Source of the DNA: an uncultured Cellvibrionales bacterium
Lineage (GTDB): Bacteria; Pseudomonadota; Gammaproteobacteria; Pseudomonadales; Porticoccaceae
Reading direction: 5' to 3'
Length of the DNA: 64,000 nucleotides
Assembly (NCBI GenBank): GCA_913031145.1
Contig: CAJWCO010000006.1
Span: 1-64,000 of the forward strand
The translations under genes and the position numbers were made by a program. Below the pieces are notes generated by a model, which was given only the letters and a program-made list of their open reading frames with translations, was not told the DNA's origin and searched no databases. Position 1 is the stretch's first letter; every line of letters begins with the position of its first letter. Below, in pieces: positions 52,892-61,950 of this stretch.

Positions 52892-52919
52892 ATTATAGCT
52901 CTGGCGGCCCAATTCGCAA
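52892..52919 (-). promoter_or_regulatory. Predicted miaB promoter
   Basis: On the minus strand, TATAAT (52897 to 52892) is preceded, after 16 bases, by TTGCGA (52919 to 52914). The predicted start is about 33 bases before the miaB ATG. It would drive miaB and probably the tightly spaced ybeZ-ybeY-corC-lnt genes behind it. Confidence 0.6.
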
Positions 52920-52986
52920 CATAAACAGGTGCGTTCCGAGGATGTTGTGCTATCATTACCACATCTTTTTACGACTGAGAAATGCC

Positions 52987-53331
52987 GTGTCTGAGACACC
53001 CTCTGAGCCCATATATCGGATCACCTTCTATAATAAAAATGACGTGTACGAAATCTATGCGAAGCATGTATTTCAAAGCGATCTCTGGGGTTTTTTAGAG
53101 ATCGAAGAATTTGTTTTTGGTGAACGCACCCAGGTGATTGTTGACCCTGCGGAAGAAAAATTAAAAACTGAGTTCGGAAGCATCAAGCGCAGCTTTATTC
53201 CCATGCAGTCTGTCGTGCGCATTGACGAAGTTGAAAAAGAGGGTGCCTCGAAAATCACCGAAGTGAGCGGTGGTAATATAAGTTCATTCCCGTACCACGC
53301 GATGGCTGCGGTAAAACCCAAAAAAGAATAG
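52987..53331 (+). CDS. DUF1820 family protein
   Basis: This small conserved protein of 114 residues has no known function. The pattern [20 protein letters not shown], then [28 protein letters not shown] (with a small change) and [18 protein letters not shown], is what I recognise as DUF1820. A longer frame opens at 52942, but the GTG at 52987 is the better start because the residues upstream of it do not fit the family. It is divergent from miaB and lies 49 bases before gspE. Whether it belongs with either is not known; no signal peptide or membrane span is seen. Confidence 0.85.
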   Translation: MSETPSEPIYRITFYNKNDVYEIYAKHVFQSDLWGFLEIEEFVFGERTQVIVDPAEEKLKTEFGSIKRSFIPMQSVVRIDEVEKEGASKITEVSGGNISSFPYHAMAAVKPKKE

Positions 53332-53380
53332 GCCAGTCGCGGCTCAAAATCTGCTGACCAGCACATGAGAGGGCATCACG

Positions 53381-54844
53381 ATGATGCAGGATGCGCAGCA
53401 TTTACTCCCCTACGAATTCGCTCGTAACCATCGGCTTCTACTGAACTCTGAAGAGGGGACGTTGTTGCTTGCACCCGGGGCGCAAGCTTGGGCAATCGCC
53501 GAGGTGGCGAGGAGTTTCACCGAGTCGTTGAGTATTGAGACGGTTGATGATGAGCATTTTGATGGTGTGTTGAGCGGGTTGTATCGCGATCAACAAAACT
53601 CGTCAGAATCAGTGATGGAAGATATCCAAGATTTTGTCGATATTGAATCTGCGGCGGCTGAATTAGAAGAGTCGGCAGATCTTCTGGATGCCGAAAATGA
53701 CGCGCCGATCATTCGGCTCCTAAATGCGGTGCTCGCCGAGTCGCTGAGGGAAAATGCGTCCGATATTCACATAGAACCCTATGAGAAGAAGGCTTTGGTG
53801 CGCTTCCGACTCGACGGTGTGTTGCGTACCGTGTTAAGCCCATCGGTGCAGATTACGCCGCTGTTGGTGTCGCGTATCAAAGTAATGTCGAAATTGGATA
53901 TAGCCGAGCGACGATTGCCTCAGGACGGGCGCATGAGCATTAAGCTGGGCGGTCGGAATGTGGACTTGCGAGTGTCTACCATGCCGTCGAGCCATGGTGA
54001 GCGCGTTGTTATGCGCTTATTGGACAAAGAAGCGGGTAAGCTTCAGGTTGACGATCTAGGCATGTCGGCAGAGACGAAAGCCGAGTTGGATGACCTGATT
54101 CGTCGGCCGCATGGTATTATTTTGGTGACCGGGCCTACAGGCTCAGGAAAGACCACTTCGCTGTATGCGGCGCTTCAGCAAATGGATCGTGCAGAGCGCA
54201 ACGTGATGACGGTTGAAGACCCTGTGGAGTACGATTTGCCCGGGGTGAGTCAGACGCAGATCAATCTGCGTGCCGGCATGACGTTTGCTCGCGGTTTGCG
54301 CGCGATATTACGGCAGGATCCTGATGTTATTCTGATCGGTGAGATTCGCGATGGCGAGACAGCGGAAATAGCCACTCAGGCTAGCTTGACTGGACACTTG
54401 GTACTCTGCACGTTACATACAAACACGGCTGCGGGAGCTATAACGCGCCTTCAAGATTTAGGTGTGGATAGTTTTTTGTTGGCATCGACCATCCGCGGTA
54501 TTCTCTCTCAGCGATTGTTGCGGATTCTGTGCGCAGAATGCCGAGAGTCAGTGCAACCAAACGCCTACCACCGCGAGCTTCTGAAACTCCCCGAGGGCAT
54601 TCAAATTTTTCAGGCTCGCGGCTGTCGCCACTGCAGCAGTACCGGTTATTCTGGCCGCCGAGCGCTGTTTGAGTTGGTCACGATAGATGCCGAGTTACAG
54701 ACATTAATTCACGAAAATGCGGGTGAGTTAGAGCTTGAGGCGACGGTCCGTAAAAGTGTCCCGAGTATTCGCGATGCCGGTTTTAAGCTCGTTATCGATG
54801 GTGTAACCACCATTGAAGAAGTCTTGCGCGTAACGAGTATTTAA
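53381..54844 (+). CDS. gspE: Type II secretion ATPase GspE
   Basis: GspE is the cytoplasmic hexameric ATPase that powers pseudopilus assembly. The 487-residue protein has an N-terminal domain (about 1-110) that should bind GspL, then the PilB/GspE core with SDIHIEPYEKKALVRFRLDG. Walker A is GPTGSGKTT near residue 251, followed by the Asp box, LIGEIRDGETAEIA (Walker B) and the His box HLVLCTLHTN. The zinc motif is C384xxC387 and C415xxC418. It is the first gene of the gsp operon. Confidence 0.96.
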   Translation: MMQDAQHLLPYEFARNHRLLLNSEEGTLLLAPGAQAWAIAEVARSFTESLSIETVDDEHFDGVLSGLYRDQQNSSESVMEDIQDFVDIESAAAELEESADLLDAENDAPIIRLLNAVLAESLRENASDIHIEPYEKKALVRFRLDGVLRTVLSPSVQITPLLVSRIKVMSKLDIAERRLPQDGRMSIKLGGRNVDLRVSTMPSSHGERVVMRLLDKEAGKLQVDDLGMSAETKAELDDLIRRPHGIILVTGPTGSGKTTSLYAALQQMDRAERNVMTVEDPVEYDLPGVSQTQINLRAGMTFARGLRAILRQDPDVILIGEIRDGETAEIATQASLTGHLVLCTLHTNTAAGAITRLQDLGVDSFLLASTIRGILSQRLLRILCAECRESVQPNAYHRELLKLPEGIQIFQARGCRHCSSTGYSGRRALFELVTIDAELQTLIHENAGELELEATVRKSVPSIRDAGFKLVIDGVTTIEEVLRVTSI

Positions 54845-54846
54845 CG

Positions 54847-56076
54847 GTGGCCGCTTTTGACTACGCCGCTTATGATCAGAACGGTAAGGTTCAAAGCGGG
54901 GTAATTTCGGCTGATTCTGAGCGACATGCTAGGCGCTTACTCAAAGATCGTGATTTACTGCCGGCTTCATTGAAGGAAGTCAGTCAAGCATCCGCAGAAG
55001 ACACGTCGAGGCGTTGGGCCTTTTTCGGTGGTCGCCGCGAGGCGCGGGTGAATAATTTTGATTTAGCGCTCTTGTTGCAGCAGCAAGCGATCTTAATTCA
55101 GTCGGGGTTGCCGCTGGAAGATGCCCTTAAGATGACGATCGAGCAAGCAGAAACTGAGAGTCAGCGCCGTATGGTGCAGAGTTGGCGCGCAGAAATTAGT
55201 GAGGGCCGGAGTTTCTCGGATGCACTGCGCCGCTCGCCGTATAAAATTCCAGAGTCGGTTGTGGCGGGCGTCGGAGTGGGTGAGGAAAGCGGGCATTTGC
55301 ACGAGGTATTGCGGCGTCTTGCTGAAGATATTGAAACCAGCGCAGAAAACCGTAAGACGGTGTCGCGAGCACTAATCTACCCGTCGACTTTGATGGCCAC
55401 ATCTTTAATTGTTGTGGCCATTATGATGATCTGGGTCGTACCCAAGATTACCGCGATTTTTGTCAGTTCAAAGCGCGAATTGCCAATGATGACGCGCATT
55501 GTTATGAACTTAAGTGATTTTACGCAGAATTACGGTCTGTATGTTGGACTGGGAATTGCCCTGGCAATTATCGTGTTCAAACAATTAATGCGCGATCTTG
55601 ATCGGCGCCGGCGTTGGCACCAGATGCTCTTGAATATGCCGGGTTTGGGTCGTTGGATACACATGGGAAATGTTGCAGACTGGTCGCGTAGTTTAGGTGT
55701 TTTGTTGGCGAACGGAGTCCCTGCGCTGGCAGCATTGCGCATTGCATCGGCGGTCGTCGAAAATTTATATCTGCGCTCTAAAATGGAGGCGGTCACCGAG
55801 GCCATGCGTCGCGGCAGTACTTTGCAGAAGGCCCTTTCCGAACATTTGACTGGGAGTGGTTTTTTAGTGCACATGGTGGGTAGTGGCGAGGCGTCGAGCG
55901 AATTGGATAAGATGTTGTTGCGCGTATCGGAATACTATTCGGTGCGACTGCAGAATGCGGTAGACATATTTATGAAGTTGATCAACCCGATATTAATTAT
56001 TTTTATGGGGTTGGTGATTCTGTCGGTGGTGGCCGCGGTGATGCTGCCTATCATGGACATGAACAACATGATTTAA
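54847..56076 (+). CDS. gspF: Type II secretion inner-membrane protein GspF
   Basis: GspF is the polytopic inner-membrane platform protein that works with the GspE ATPase. The 409-residue protein starts with a GTG two bases after the gspE stop, giving AAFDYAAYDQNGKVQSGVIS, a family start. It has two homologous cytoplasmic domains (LLLQQQAILIQSGLPLEDAL and SLGVLLANGVPALAALRIAS) and three hydrophobic spans near 180-200, 226-245 and 380-402. Its length is typical. gspG follows after 30 bases. Confidence 0.95.
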   Translation: MAAFDYAAYDQNGKVQSGVISADSERHARRLLKDRDLLPASLKEVSQASAEDTSRRWAFFGGRREARVNNFDLALLLQQQAILIQSGLPLEDALKMTIEQAETESQRRMVQSWRAEISEGRSFSDALRRSPYKIPESVVAGVGVGEESGHLHEVLRRLAEDIETSAENRKTVSRALIYPSTLMATSLIVVAIMMIWVVPKITAIFVSSKRELPMMTRIVMNLSDFTQNYGLYVGLGIALAIIVFKQLMRDLDRRRRWHQMLLNMPGLGRWIHMGNVADWSRSLGVLLANGVPALAALRIASAVVENLYLRSKMEAVTEAMRRGSTLQKALSEHLTGSGFLVHMVGSGEASSELDKMLLRVSEYYSVRLQNAVDIFMKLINPILIIFMGLVILSVVAAVMLPIMDMNNMI

Positions 56077-56106
56077 CAGGACTTTAATGATGCGAGGTGA
56101 CAGACT

Positions 56107-56562
56107 ATGAGACGGACAGGGTCCACACACAAAACACGCCAGAGGGGGTTTACACTGATCGAGATGATGGTGGTGGTGGTGGTGATCGGCCTGTTGGCCG
56201 CAATGATTGGGCCACGGCTCTTTAATCAGGTGGAAAAAGCCCAGAGAATCCGAATTAAACAGGATGTTCGCGCGATTGAAAGCGCTTTGAAATTCTTTCG
56301 TTTGGACAATTATCGCTACCCATCTCAGAGCGAGGGCTTGGAGGCACTTGTGTCATCGCCGTCAGGTTCAGGCGCCCAGCGCTGGAACGGTCCTTATCTC
56401 GAAGTGGTTCCCGAAGACCCGTTTCAGAGATCATACGGTTATGCCAATCCGGGCACACATGGAAAAGACGTCGAAGTGTTTAGCTTGGGGGGGGACGGTG
56501 TAAACGGTGGAGAAGGCATTGACAAGGACTGGGGTAGTTGGAACGTGAATGAGATTCAATAG
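56107..56562 (+). CDS. gspG: Type II secretion major pseudopilin GspG
   Basis: GspG is the major subunit of the pseudopilus. The 151-residue precursor has a short basic leader and the prepilin peptidase site RQRG/FTLIE (cleavage after G14; glutamate E19 at position +5), followed by the hydrophobic helix. The C-terminal calcium-binding loop is recognisable as FSLGGDGVNGGEGIDKDWGSWN split over about 124-145, with aspartates at the usual positions. It has tight spacing with gspH. A prepilin peptidase gene is not in the window. Confidence 0.96.
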   Translation: MRRTGSTHKTRQRGFTLIEMMVVVVVIGLLAAMIGPRLFNQVEKAQRIRIKQDVRAIESALKFFRLDNYRYPSQSEGLEALVSSPSGSGAQRWNGPYLEVVPEDPFQRSYGYANPGTHGKDVEVFSLGGDGVNGGEGIDKDWGSWNVNEIQ

Positions 56563-56570
56563 GCCCTAGA

Positions 56571-57137
56571 ATGCGCAACCGAGAAACGGGTTTTACGCTT
56601 TTTGAGGTCATCATTGTGGTGGTGATCGTAGCGATCCTATCGGGTATGAGTATGCTAGCATTGAACCAAGCCTTTGATCGACGTCATCAAGCCCACGCAG
56701 ATCAACTTTTGTTGTGGTTGCAGCAGTTATCTGAGTTGGCGGCGCTCAGCGGTATCGTCTATGGGGTAATGCACAGCGGCGCAGAGGAGGATGAGCCCTC
56801 GACAGCGAACCAAAAGTTGCTAGCGGTGGTTTTTTTTGAGCATCGTTGGCATGTGGCTATGTCGCCTGAGCCTTTTGATTTGTTGCCCAAAGCGTATTTA
56901 TCTTGGATGGTTGATACAGACTTCGACGTCTCTATTCAGCAATACCCGCGTATTGAGCGCTTGGGCGCTAAAGGGGAACCACTTCAGCCGATTTTGCCCA
57001 TTATCGCATTAATGCCGGACGGCTTCATGGAACCGAATGCAACGATAGATTTAATGTTTAGCGGTAGTAAAGATGTCTTTGGCTTTCGATGGGACGATGA
57101 GCTAGCGCGATTAGAAATGTCGAGAACGTTGCCATGA
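56571..57137 (+). CDS. gspH: Type II secretion minor pseudopilin GspH
   Basis: GspH is a minor pseudopilin in the tip region of the T2SS pseudopilus. The 188-residue precursor has the peptidase site ETG/FTLFE (cleavage after G7, E12 at +5) and a single hydrophobic helix, then a beta-rich domain. It is longer than some GspH proteins and the C-terminal part is poorly conserved, so the call rests on position after gspG and the N-terminal signature. It overlaps gspI by 4 bases. Confidence 0.9.
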   Translation: MRNRETGFTLFEVIIVVVIVAILSGMSMLALNQAFDRRHQAHADQLLLWLQQLSELAALSGIVYGVMHSGAEEDEPSTANQKLLAVVFFEHRWHVAMSPEPFDLLPKAYLSWMVDTDFDVSIQQYPRIERLGAKGEPLQPILPIIALMPDGFMEPNATIDLMFSGSKDVFGFRWDDELARLEMSRTLP

Positions 57138-57556
57138 TCGGGTTGGATAGCGACGTGAAGGATTCCAATAGTTCTAATCGGGTGCGCGGTTTTACATTGA
57201 TCGAGGTAGCTTTCGCGCTGGTAATTTTGAGTACGGTACTGGCGAGTTCGTTGCAGTTGGTCGGTCAATATGCCGATGAGCGTGTGCGAATGCGTGACCG
57301 TTTTTTGGCTCATCAGGTGGGTTGGAACCGCTTGATGGAGCAATATCAGACGGTTGAGAAGTGGCTCGCTCCCAATGCAATGGTCGAAAAGCGAACCAAT
57401 GGTATCGATCAACAGGCAGATCGAGACTGGCTATGGAATTTAAAAATTGAAGAGGCTATGGGCCAAAATCTCTATCGTTATCAACTTGAAGTGCGCGATG
57501 GTGGCGACGAGCGATTACACGTTCGGTTGGCGGCTTTTTTTGTTAGCCGGCCTTAA
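57134..57556 (+). CDS. gspI: Type II secretion minor pseudopilin GspI
   Basis: GspI starts tip complex assembly with GspJ and GspK. The 140-residue precursor has a leader of 19 residues, longer than usual, then RVRG/FTLIEVAFALVIL with the +5 glutamate (E24). The mature part has the short GspI form. Its start overlaps the gspH stop (ATGA) and gspJ begins 14 bases after its stop, so the pseudopilin genes form one translation unit. Confidence 0.9.
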   Translation: MIGLDSDVKDSNSSNRVRGFTLIEVAFALVILSTVLASSLQLVGQYADERVRMRDRFLAHQVGWNRLMEQYQTVEKWLAPNAMVEKRTNGIDQQADRDWLWNLKIEEAMGQNLYRYQLEVRDGGDERLHVRLAAFFVSRP

Positions 57557-57569
57557 GAGGCGTCTCATT

Positions 57570-58214
57570 GTGTTACGTTTTGATAAAAAAAATCGTGCAG
57601 ACGGGGTAGGCAAGACCCATTGGCAGCGGGGATTTACGCTGATCGAAGTCGTTGTCTCTTTGGCCCTTTTGGCTGTTATGTCAATGATGGCCTATCAAGC
57701 CTTAGTGTTGGTGCTCGAGACGAACCAGCGAAGTCGAGACGCGCTGGCAGAACAGTCTCGGCTGCAACGTGTCTGGCGCGTGATTGGTCGCGATTTATGG
57801 CATTTGCGAAACCGGCAATTTTATGACGGTCTAGGGCGGATTGAGCCGGCGTATGAAACAGATAAAAGTGAATTTGGTGTGCGTTTTAGTCGCGCTGGCG
57901 CGCCGATGCTAGCGTCAAATCCCAGCGGTTTAAATCGGATTTATTACCAATTAGACGATGATGGTCAATTGGTCAGAACCTCATGGGCTATTACTGATTC
58001 GCCGCGCTATCAGGAGGGGAATCGGCGAATTATGCTCGGTAACGTCGACGAAGTAGTTTTTGAACACCTGACGGGCGACGGCAACTATTCTGTGGACTGG
58101 CCCCCCATTAAGGGGTCGGCAATGACCACTTTACCGCGGATGATTAGAGTCACGATTACACTTGAGGATGGTCAGCAAACATCACGGTTATTTCCTGGGG
58201 TTGACGTTGACTGA
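57570..58214 (+). CDS. gspJ: Type II secretion minor pseudopilin GspJ
   Basis: GspJ is a minor pseudopilin of the tip trimer. The frame is open from 57447 inside gspI, but a GTG at 57570 preceded by AAGAGG gives a 214-residue precursor with leader and site HWQRG/FTLIEVVVSLALLA (cleavage after G21, E26 at +5). The mature domain has the family pattern RVWRVIGRDLWHLRNR. The stop overlaps the probable gspK start. Confidence 0.9.
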   Translation: MLRFDKKNRADGVGKTHWQRGFTLIEVVVSLALLAVMSMMAYQALVLVLETNQRSRDALAEQSRLQRVWRVIGRDLWHLRNRQFYDGLGRIEPAYETDKSEFGVRFSRAGAPMLASNPSGLNRIYYQLDDDGQLVRTSWAITDSPRYQEGNRRIMLGNVDEVVFEHLTGDGNYSVDWPPIKGSAMTTLPRMIRVTITLEDGQQTSRLFPGVDVD

Positions 58215-59418
58215 GTCTTGCAAAACCACACCCTCTACACGAACACTCGGCAATCGACAGCGCGGTGTGGCGCTAATGGCGGCACTAATATTGATGCTGG
58301 CCGTGGTGATGGTGCTGGGTAATATTTTTTACCGACATCAAATGGATGTGTCTCAGGCGGGGGCCGCCGCGCACACCGACCAGGCGCTTTTATTAGCGTT
58401 GAGTGTAGAGAGTTGGGCGCGGCAACAAGTATCTTCAGGGTTGCAGTCCAATGGTCAACCCTTTAACTCCGATACGGTAGATCACCTCGGTGAAAATTGG
58501 GCGCAGGCCGTGCCGATGTTGCCGATTGAGGGGGGTGTTATCCGCGGCTGCATCCAAGATCTTCAAGCGCGCTTTAACATCAATAATTTTGCCATTTACT
58601 CTAAAAAGAATGCCGCGGCATTTACTGCCGACGCGTCGGTAGGTCCTTTGGATCCCATAAATACCGTAGTTATTTGGCAAAACTTGTTGGAATTACTAGA
58701 TTTTCCAGTGACGCCTCAGCGAAGCGCAGCACTCGCCGACTGGCTTGACAAAGATGCCGACATGATTAATTCATGGGGCGCGGAGCAGCCTTATTATGGT
58801 AATTTGCAACCCCCACGTACGGTCGCTAATGGGCCCATGACAGACAGTTCTGAGCTAGCTGCTGTTGTCGGTTATAGTGTCTTTGATGTGCAGTATTTGA
58901 CTCATTTTGTGTCGGCCTTGCCAGTGCGGTCTGCCGTTTCTCCCGCGGTAATACCAACGCCCATTAATATAAACACGGCGTCAGATGTTGTACTACAAGC
59001 GCTGGGCGGATCGCGTGCTTTGGAGTTTTTCGAGGTCATTCAGCAAGCCCGCAGCGACAACCGTCACTTTCAGACGGTGGCGGAGTTGCATAGTGAGCTT
59101 TCGGTGGGTTTAGCGATGTCATTGCCAGAGATTCAGGCACAATGGCCAGCGGCGTTGTTGGATGTAAAATCAAGTTTCTTTCAGCTATATTTGGAAGTGT
59201 TGTTAGGTGACATTCATCTGCAAGTAAAGAGTACAATAGACTTACGCAATTCAAAACGAGCGGCGCCCGCAGTGATTGCTCGGGAAGTCTCGGTAGTGCC
59301 AAAGGTGATGCCTGAGATCGTCGTCGAGGACGAGGCACCGCTGCAGAGCGCTGCAGAGGACACCGATGAAAATCAGGTGTATCGCGTGCAGACTGCCTGC
59401 GAAGTGATTGGAGTTTAA
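58207..59418 (+). CDS. gspK: Type II secretion minor pseudopilin GspK
   Basis: GspK caps the pseudopilus. The 403-residue precursor has RQRG/VALMAALILML, with alanine where other pseudopilins have +5 glutamate; lack of that glutamate is the known hallmark of GspK. The large mature domain includes NINNFAIYSK and PININTASDVVLQALGGS. The start is uncertain: the TTG at 58207 follows a run of G at good distance and overlaps gspJ by 8 bases, while TTG codons farther upstream (58162 and 58201) are also open. Confidence 0.87.
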   Translation: MTESCKTTPSTRTLGNRQRGVALMAALILMLAVVMVLGNIFYRHQMDVSQAGAAAHTDQALLLALSVESWARQQVSSGLQSNGQPFNSDTVDHLGENWAQAVPMLPIEGGVIRGCIQDLQARFNINNFAIYSKKNAAAFTADASVGPLDPINTVVIWQNLLELLDFPVTPQRSAALADWLDKDADMINSWGAEQPYYGNLQPPRTVANGPMTDSSELAAVVGYSVFDVQYLTHFVSALPVRSAVSPAVIPTPININTASDVVLQALGGSRALEFFEVIQQARSDNRHFQTVAELHSELSVGLAMSLPEIQAQWPAALLDVKSSFFQLYLEVLLGDIHLQVKSTIDLRNSKRAAPAVIAREVSVVPKVMPEIVVEDEAPLQSAAEDTDENQVYRVQTACEVIGV

Positions 59419-59422
59419 GTGC

Positions 59423-60532
59423 ATGAGTGCATCATCGGTTGATCATCTTTACGATCTCGATAGACGCTTTCCATCGGAGAGTGAGCAGAGAAGTCTGTTG
59501 CATCTTTGGGTGCCGTCTGAGCGCGTTACCGTGCACCGTATTAACAAGCCGACAGCACCGCAGCGCAAGTGGCCTGCACTGATTCCTTGGATGCTTGAAG
59601 AGCGGACATTGGAGCCTGTTGAAGAGACCCATTTTGTTCTGGGAGGGCGCGCCGGCGGGGATCTGGTCGATGTTTTCGCGGTGAGTCGACACGATATGCA
59701 GGAATGGCATCGGATCGCGGAAAACGCGGGCGTTGTTGCGATGCGAATGGTACCAGATTATTTCGCACTCCCGTGGGAGGAAGGAAGAATCACTATTGGC
59801 TGGCGTGAAGGACGTTGTCTTGTTCGCCACTCAGCCACACAAGGTTTCGCGGCGTCGCCTGAAGTGGCATGGGCCATGGTCGAAAGGCTGATAGCGGCGC
59901 AAGATGTGGCGCCGCGCGTGTCCATCAGCGTACCGGATCCTGAGCTTATTCCGCAAAGTTTGAGAATCCAAGCTGAAATTAACGATGCAGAGGTTGACTG
60001 GCAAATGACCAGTATGCCGAGCTCGGTTAACCTCATGTCTGGCATATTTCAAGCACGACCACCGCAGCCCGAAAAACATATTTTTGTTGTTAATACGCTT
60101 TTAACAATTTTGGCGATCGGCCTTTTATTCGTTTATCTAGAGCTCTCAAATGCCAATCTTGCGCAGCACTCGACGGCGCTTGAGAATCATCTGAAAGTAA
60201 GTTTCAGTCGCGTTTTTCCGAGCCAGTCAACGGACGTCGAAGATTTACGCTTCAATGTGCAACAAAAAATTGCAAGGCTGGAGAGGCAATATGAAAGCGT
60301 CGAGAGCATGCCTCTAAGAGGCCTTTTAGCGCTGACCGAACTGATGGCTAACTGCGGTTGTGACCTGCGTTTACTGCAAACTTCAGGGCAGGAGGTCGAG
60401 CTTCATGTGGAAAACGCTGCGGCCCTAAAACGAAAAAAATTAGTGATCCAAGGTTATACTGTAACAATGAGACCTCTGTATGATGTTGCTGACGCCTACA
60501 TTGTTAAGCTGCGGCCAGAGGGAACATCGTGA
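59423..60532 (+). CDS. gspL: Type II secretion protein GspL
   Basis: GspL links the GspE ATPase to the inner-membrane platform. The 369-residue protein has a cytoplasmic actin-like domain (1 to about 215) with WPALIPWMLEERTLEPVEE. A single span lies at about 220-240 (VVNTLLTILAIGLLFVYLEL), followed by a periplasmic ferredoxin-like part. The ATG at 59423 is preceded by GGAG in the gspK end; a TTG at 59408 is the alternative. It overlaps gspM by 4 bases. Confidence 0.9.
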   Translation: MSASSVDHLYDLDRRFPSESEQRSLLHLWVPSERVTVHRINKPTAPQRKWPALIPWMLEERTLEPVEETHFVLGGRAGGDLVDVFAVSRHDMQEWHRIAENAGVVAMRMVPDYFALPWEEGRITIGWREGRCLVRHSATQGFAASPEVAWAMVERLIAAQDVAPRVSISVPDPELIPQSLRIQAEINDAEVDWQMTSMPSSVNLMSGIFQARPPQPEKHIFVVNTLLTILAIGLLFVYLELSNANLAQHSTALENHLKVSFSRVFPSQSTDVEDLRFNVQQKIARLERQYESVESMPLRGLLALTELMANCGCDLRLLQTSGQEVELHVENAAALKRKKLVIQGYTVTMRPLYDVADAYIVKLRPEGTS

Positions 60533-61023
60533 ACCTTGTTCAGCTTACCAAAGAGTGGTTTGCGCAGCTGCAGTCGCGTGAGCGTCGCACAATCCTTGTT
60601 GGGTTGGTATTAGTCGTTTTGGCAGTGGTGTATGTGATAATAGAGCCTCGCTGGAAGACGCATTGGCAGTTAGATGCGGACGTCAAAACTCGGCAGGGCG
60701 ATTTGTTATGGTTATCGCAGCAAGTTTCCAAAGTCCAAGCATTGCGCAATAGCTGTCCAAGTCGGGCCTCTCGCGGCAGTAAAGATAGCGATATGATTCC
60801 GCTTTTGGTACGGCGGAATCAGTTAAAAATGCGCGAATACAAAAACGAACGCGGACTGTCGACTTTGAATGTAACCGCAGACGACGCAAATTCTATACTA
60901 CGGTTGATAGGGCAGATTGCCTGCGAGGAATTTCTACTGAGACAGCTCAAGTTAGAGAAGCTCGAACCCGCCGAGAAAGGTGCCAAGTTCAATGCGACCA
61001 TGGAGTTTACGCGTGTGCAATAA
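60529..61023 (+). CDS. gspM: Type II secretion protein GspM
   Basis: GspM is a small bitopic inner-membrane partner of GspL. The 164-residue protein starts at a GTG that overlaps the gspL stop and has the pattern SRERRTILVGLVLVVLAVVY with one span at about 22-40. A periplasmic domain with a ferredoxin-like pattern makes up the rest. The family is weakly conserved, so the call depends on position and topology. A 54-base gap follows before gspC. Confidence 0.87.
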   Translation: MNLVQLTKEWFAQLQSRERRTILVGLVLVVLAVVYVIIEPRWKTHWQLDADVKTRQGDLLWLSQQVSKVQALRNSCPSRASRGSKDSDMIPLLVRRNQLKMREYKNERGLSTLNVTADDANSILRLIGQIACEEFLLRQLKLEKLEPAEKGAKFNATMEFTRVQ

Positions 61024-61077
61024 GTGTTGCCTTAGGGCACGCCCAGTAAACGTTGTGCATTGCTGGGGGTATTGCTT

Positions 61078-61950
61078 GTGAAGGGGTTGCTGGTGTCCGC
61101 AGCAACCGCTGTGATCGGCGGTGTCAGGCAGGGCGCTGCGCTGCGTAGAAGTCCAGCAGGCGTTATTCAGATGTTAGCCGCGGCGTTGCTTCTCGTGCTG
61201 GTGATTGTGTTAACGTTGCGGTTGGTTGGGCAAATAGACAGAGCGCCTCCGACCTTGTTACAACTGGAGCGTTCCGGTGTGTCTTCAGTGCAGAATTGGA
61301 ATTGGTTTAACAATGCGTTGGAAGCGCCTGTTGCAAGGCAACAACAAGTAGCCCAAGCGCTCGCGGACGCAAAGATTAATGCCGACCTTTTAGGTGTGGT
61401 GATATCGGATGAGATCTCTACGGCAACGATTAAATACAAGGGTCAGCCGGAAGCCGTTTATTTGAGGGGGGATGATCTGTTAGCTGGAATGAAGATCGTC
61501 AAAATTGAGGCCCAGCGAATTGTCGTCGAACAGGGCGGTGTCCAAAAACAGATTTTACTGAAAAAGCCTGAATCTATCTTTCAATCCGAAGTGGTGTCAG
61601 AAAATAGTAACAGCGATCTTGAGCAGTCGGGTTTTCGACTGGCGAATATGTTCGGTGCCGTCCCAGTTCGTTTGGCGTCGGGGGGAGGGGCAGAGACTGC
61701 CGGGTTCAAACTCAACGGTCTTTCAGCCGAGATGCGATCTCTTGCCGATATAGAAGACGGTGATGTGGTGGTATCTGTGAGTGGTTCTTCGGTTACTGAA
61801 CTTATGGAGAACCCTGCGGCTTGGATGAGTCTCAGTGGGCAGAGTAATCTGCCCTTAACTATAATACGAGATGGCCAAGAGATGGTTATCTATGTCAATG
61901 CCGCCAGTTTATCGGCAAAAATGTTACCGATGATGGGAAAAATTCGATGA
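61078..61950 (+). CDS. gspC: Type II secretion protein GspC
   Basis: GspC connects the inner-membrane platform to the outer-membrane secretin. From the GTG at 61078, which follows GGGGG by 8 bases, it has 290 residues. There is a basic N-terminus, one span at about 31-50 (MLAAALLLVLVIVLTLRLVG) and a periplasmic HR domain (ADLLGVVISDE and VYLRGDDLLAGMKIVKIE). The C-terminal PDZ-like domain includes AGFKLNGLSAEMRSLADIEDGD (split over about 211-232). It overlaps gspD by 4 bases. It takes the place of XpsN in the Xanthomonas order. Confidence 0.9.
   Translation: MKGLLVSAATAVIGGVRQGAALRRSPAGVIQMLAAALLLVLVIVLTLRLVGQIDRAPPTLLQLERSGVSSVQNWNWFNNALEAPVARQQQVAQALADAKINADLLGVVISDEISTATIKYKGQPEAVYLRGDDLLAGMKIVKIEAQRIVVEQGGVQKQILLKKPESIFQSEVVSENSNSDLEQSGFRLANMFGAVPVRLASGGGAETAGFKLNGLSAEMRSLADIEDGDVVVSVSGSSVTELMENPAAWMSLSGQSNLPLTIIRDGQEMVIYVNAASLSAKMLPMMGKIR

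Noticed and set aside
57447-57569. Longer gspJ start inside gspI
   Set aside because: It would give a leader of over 60 residues before the prepilin cleavage site, and the GTG at 57570 has a proper ribosome site.
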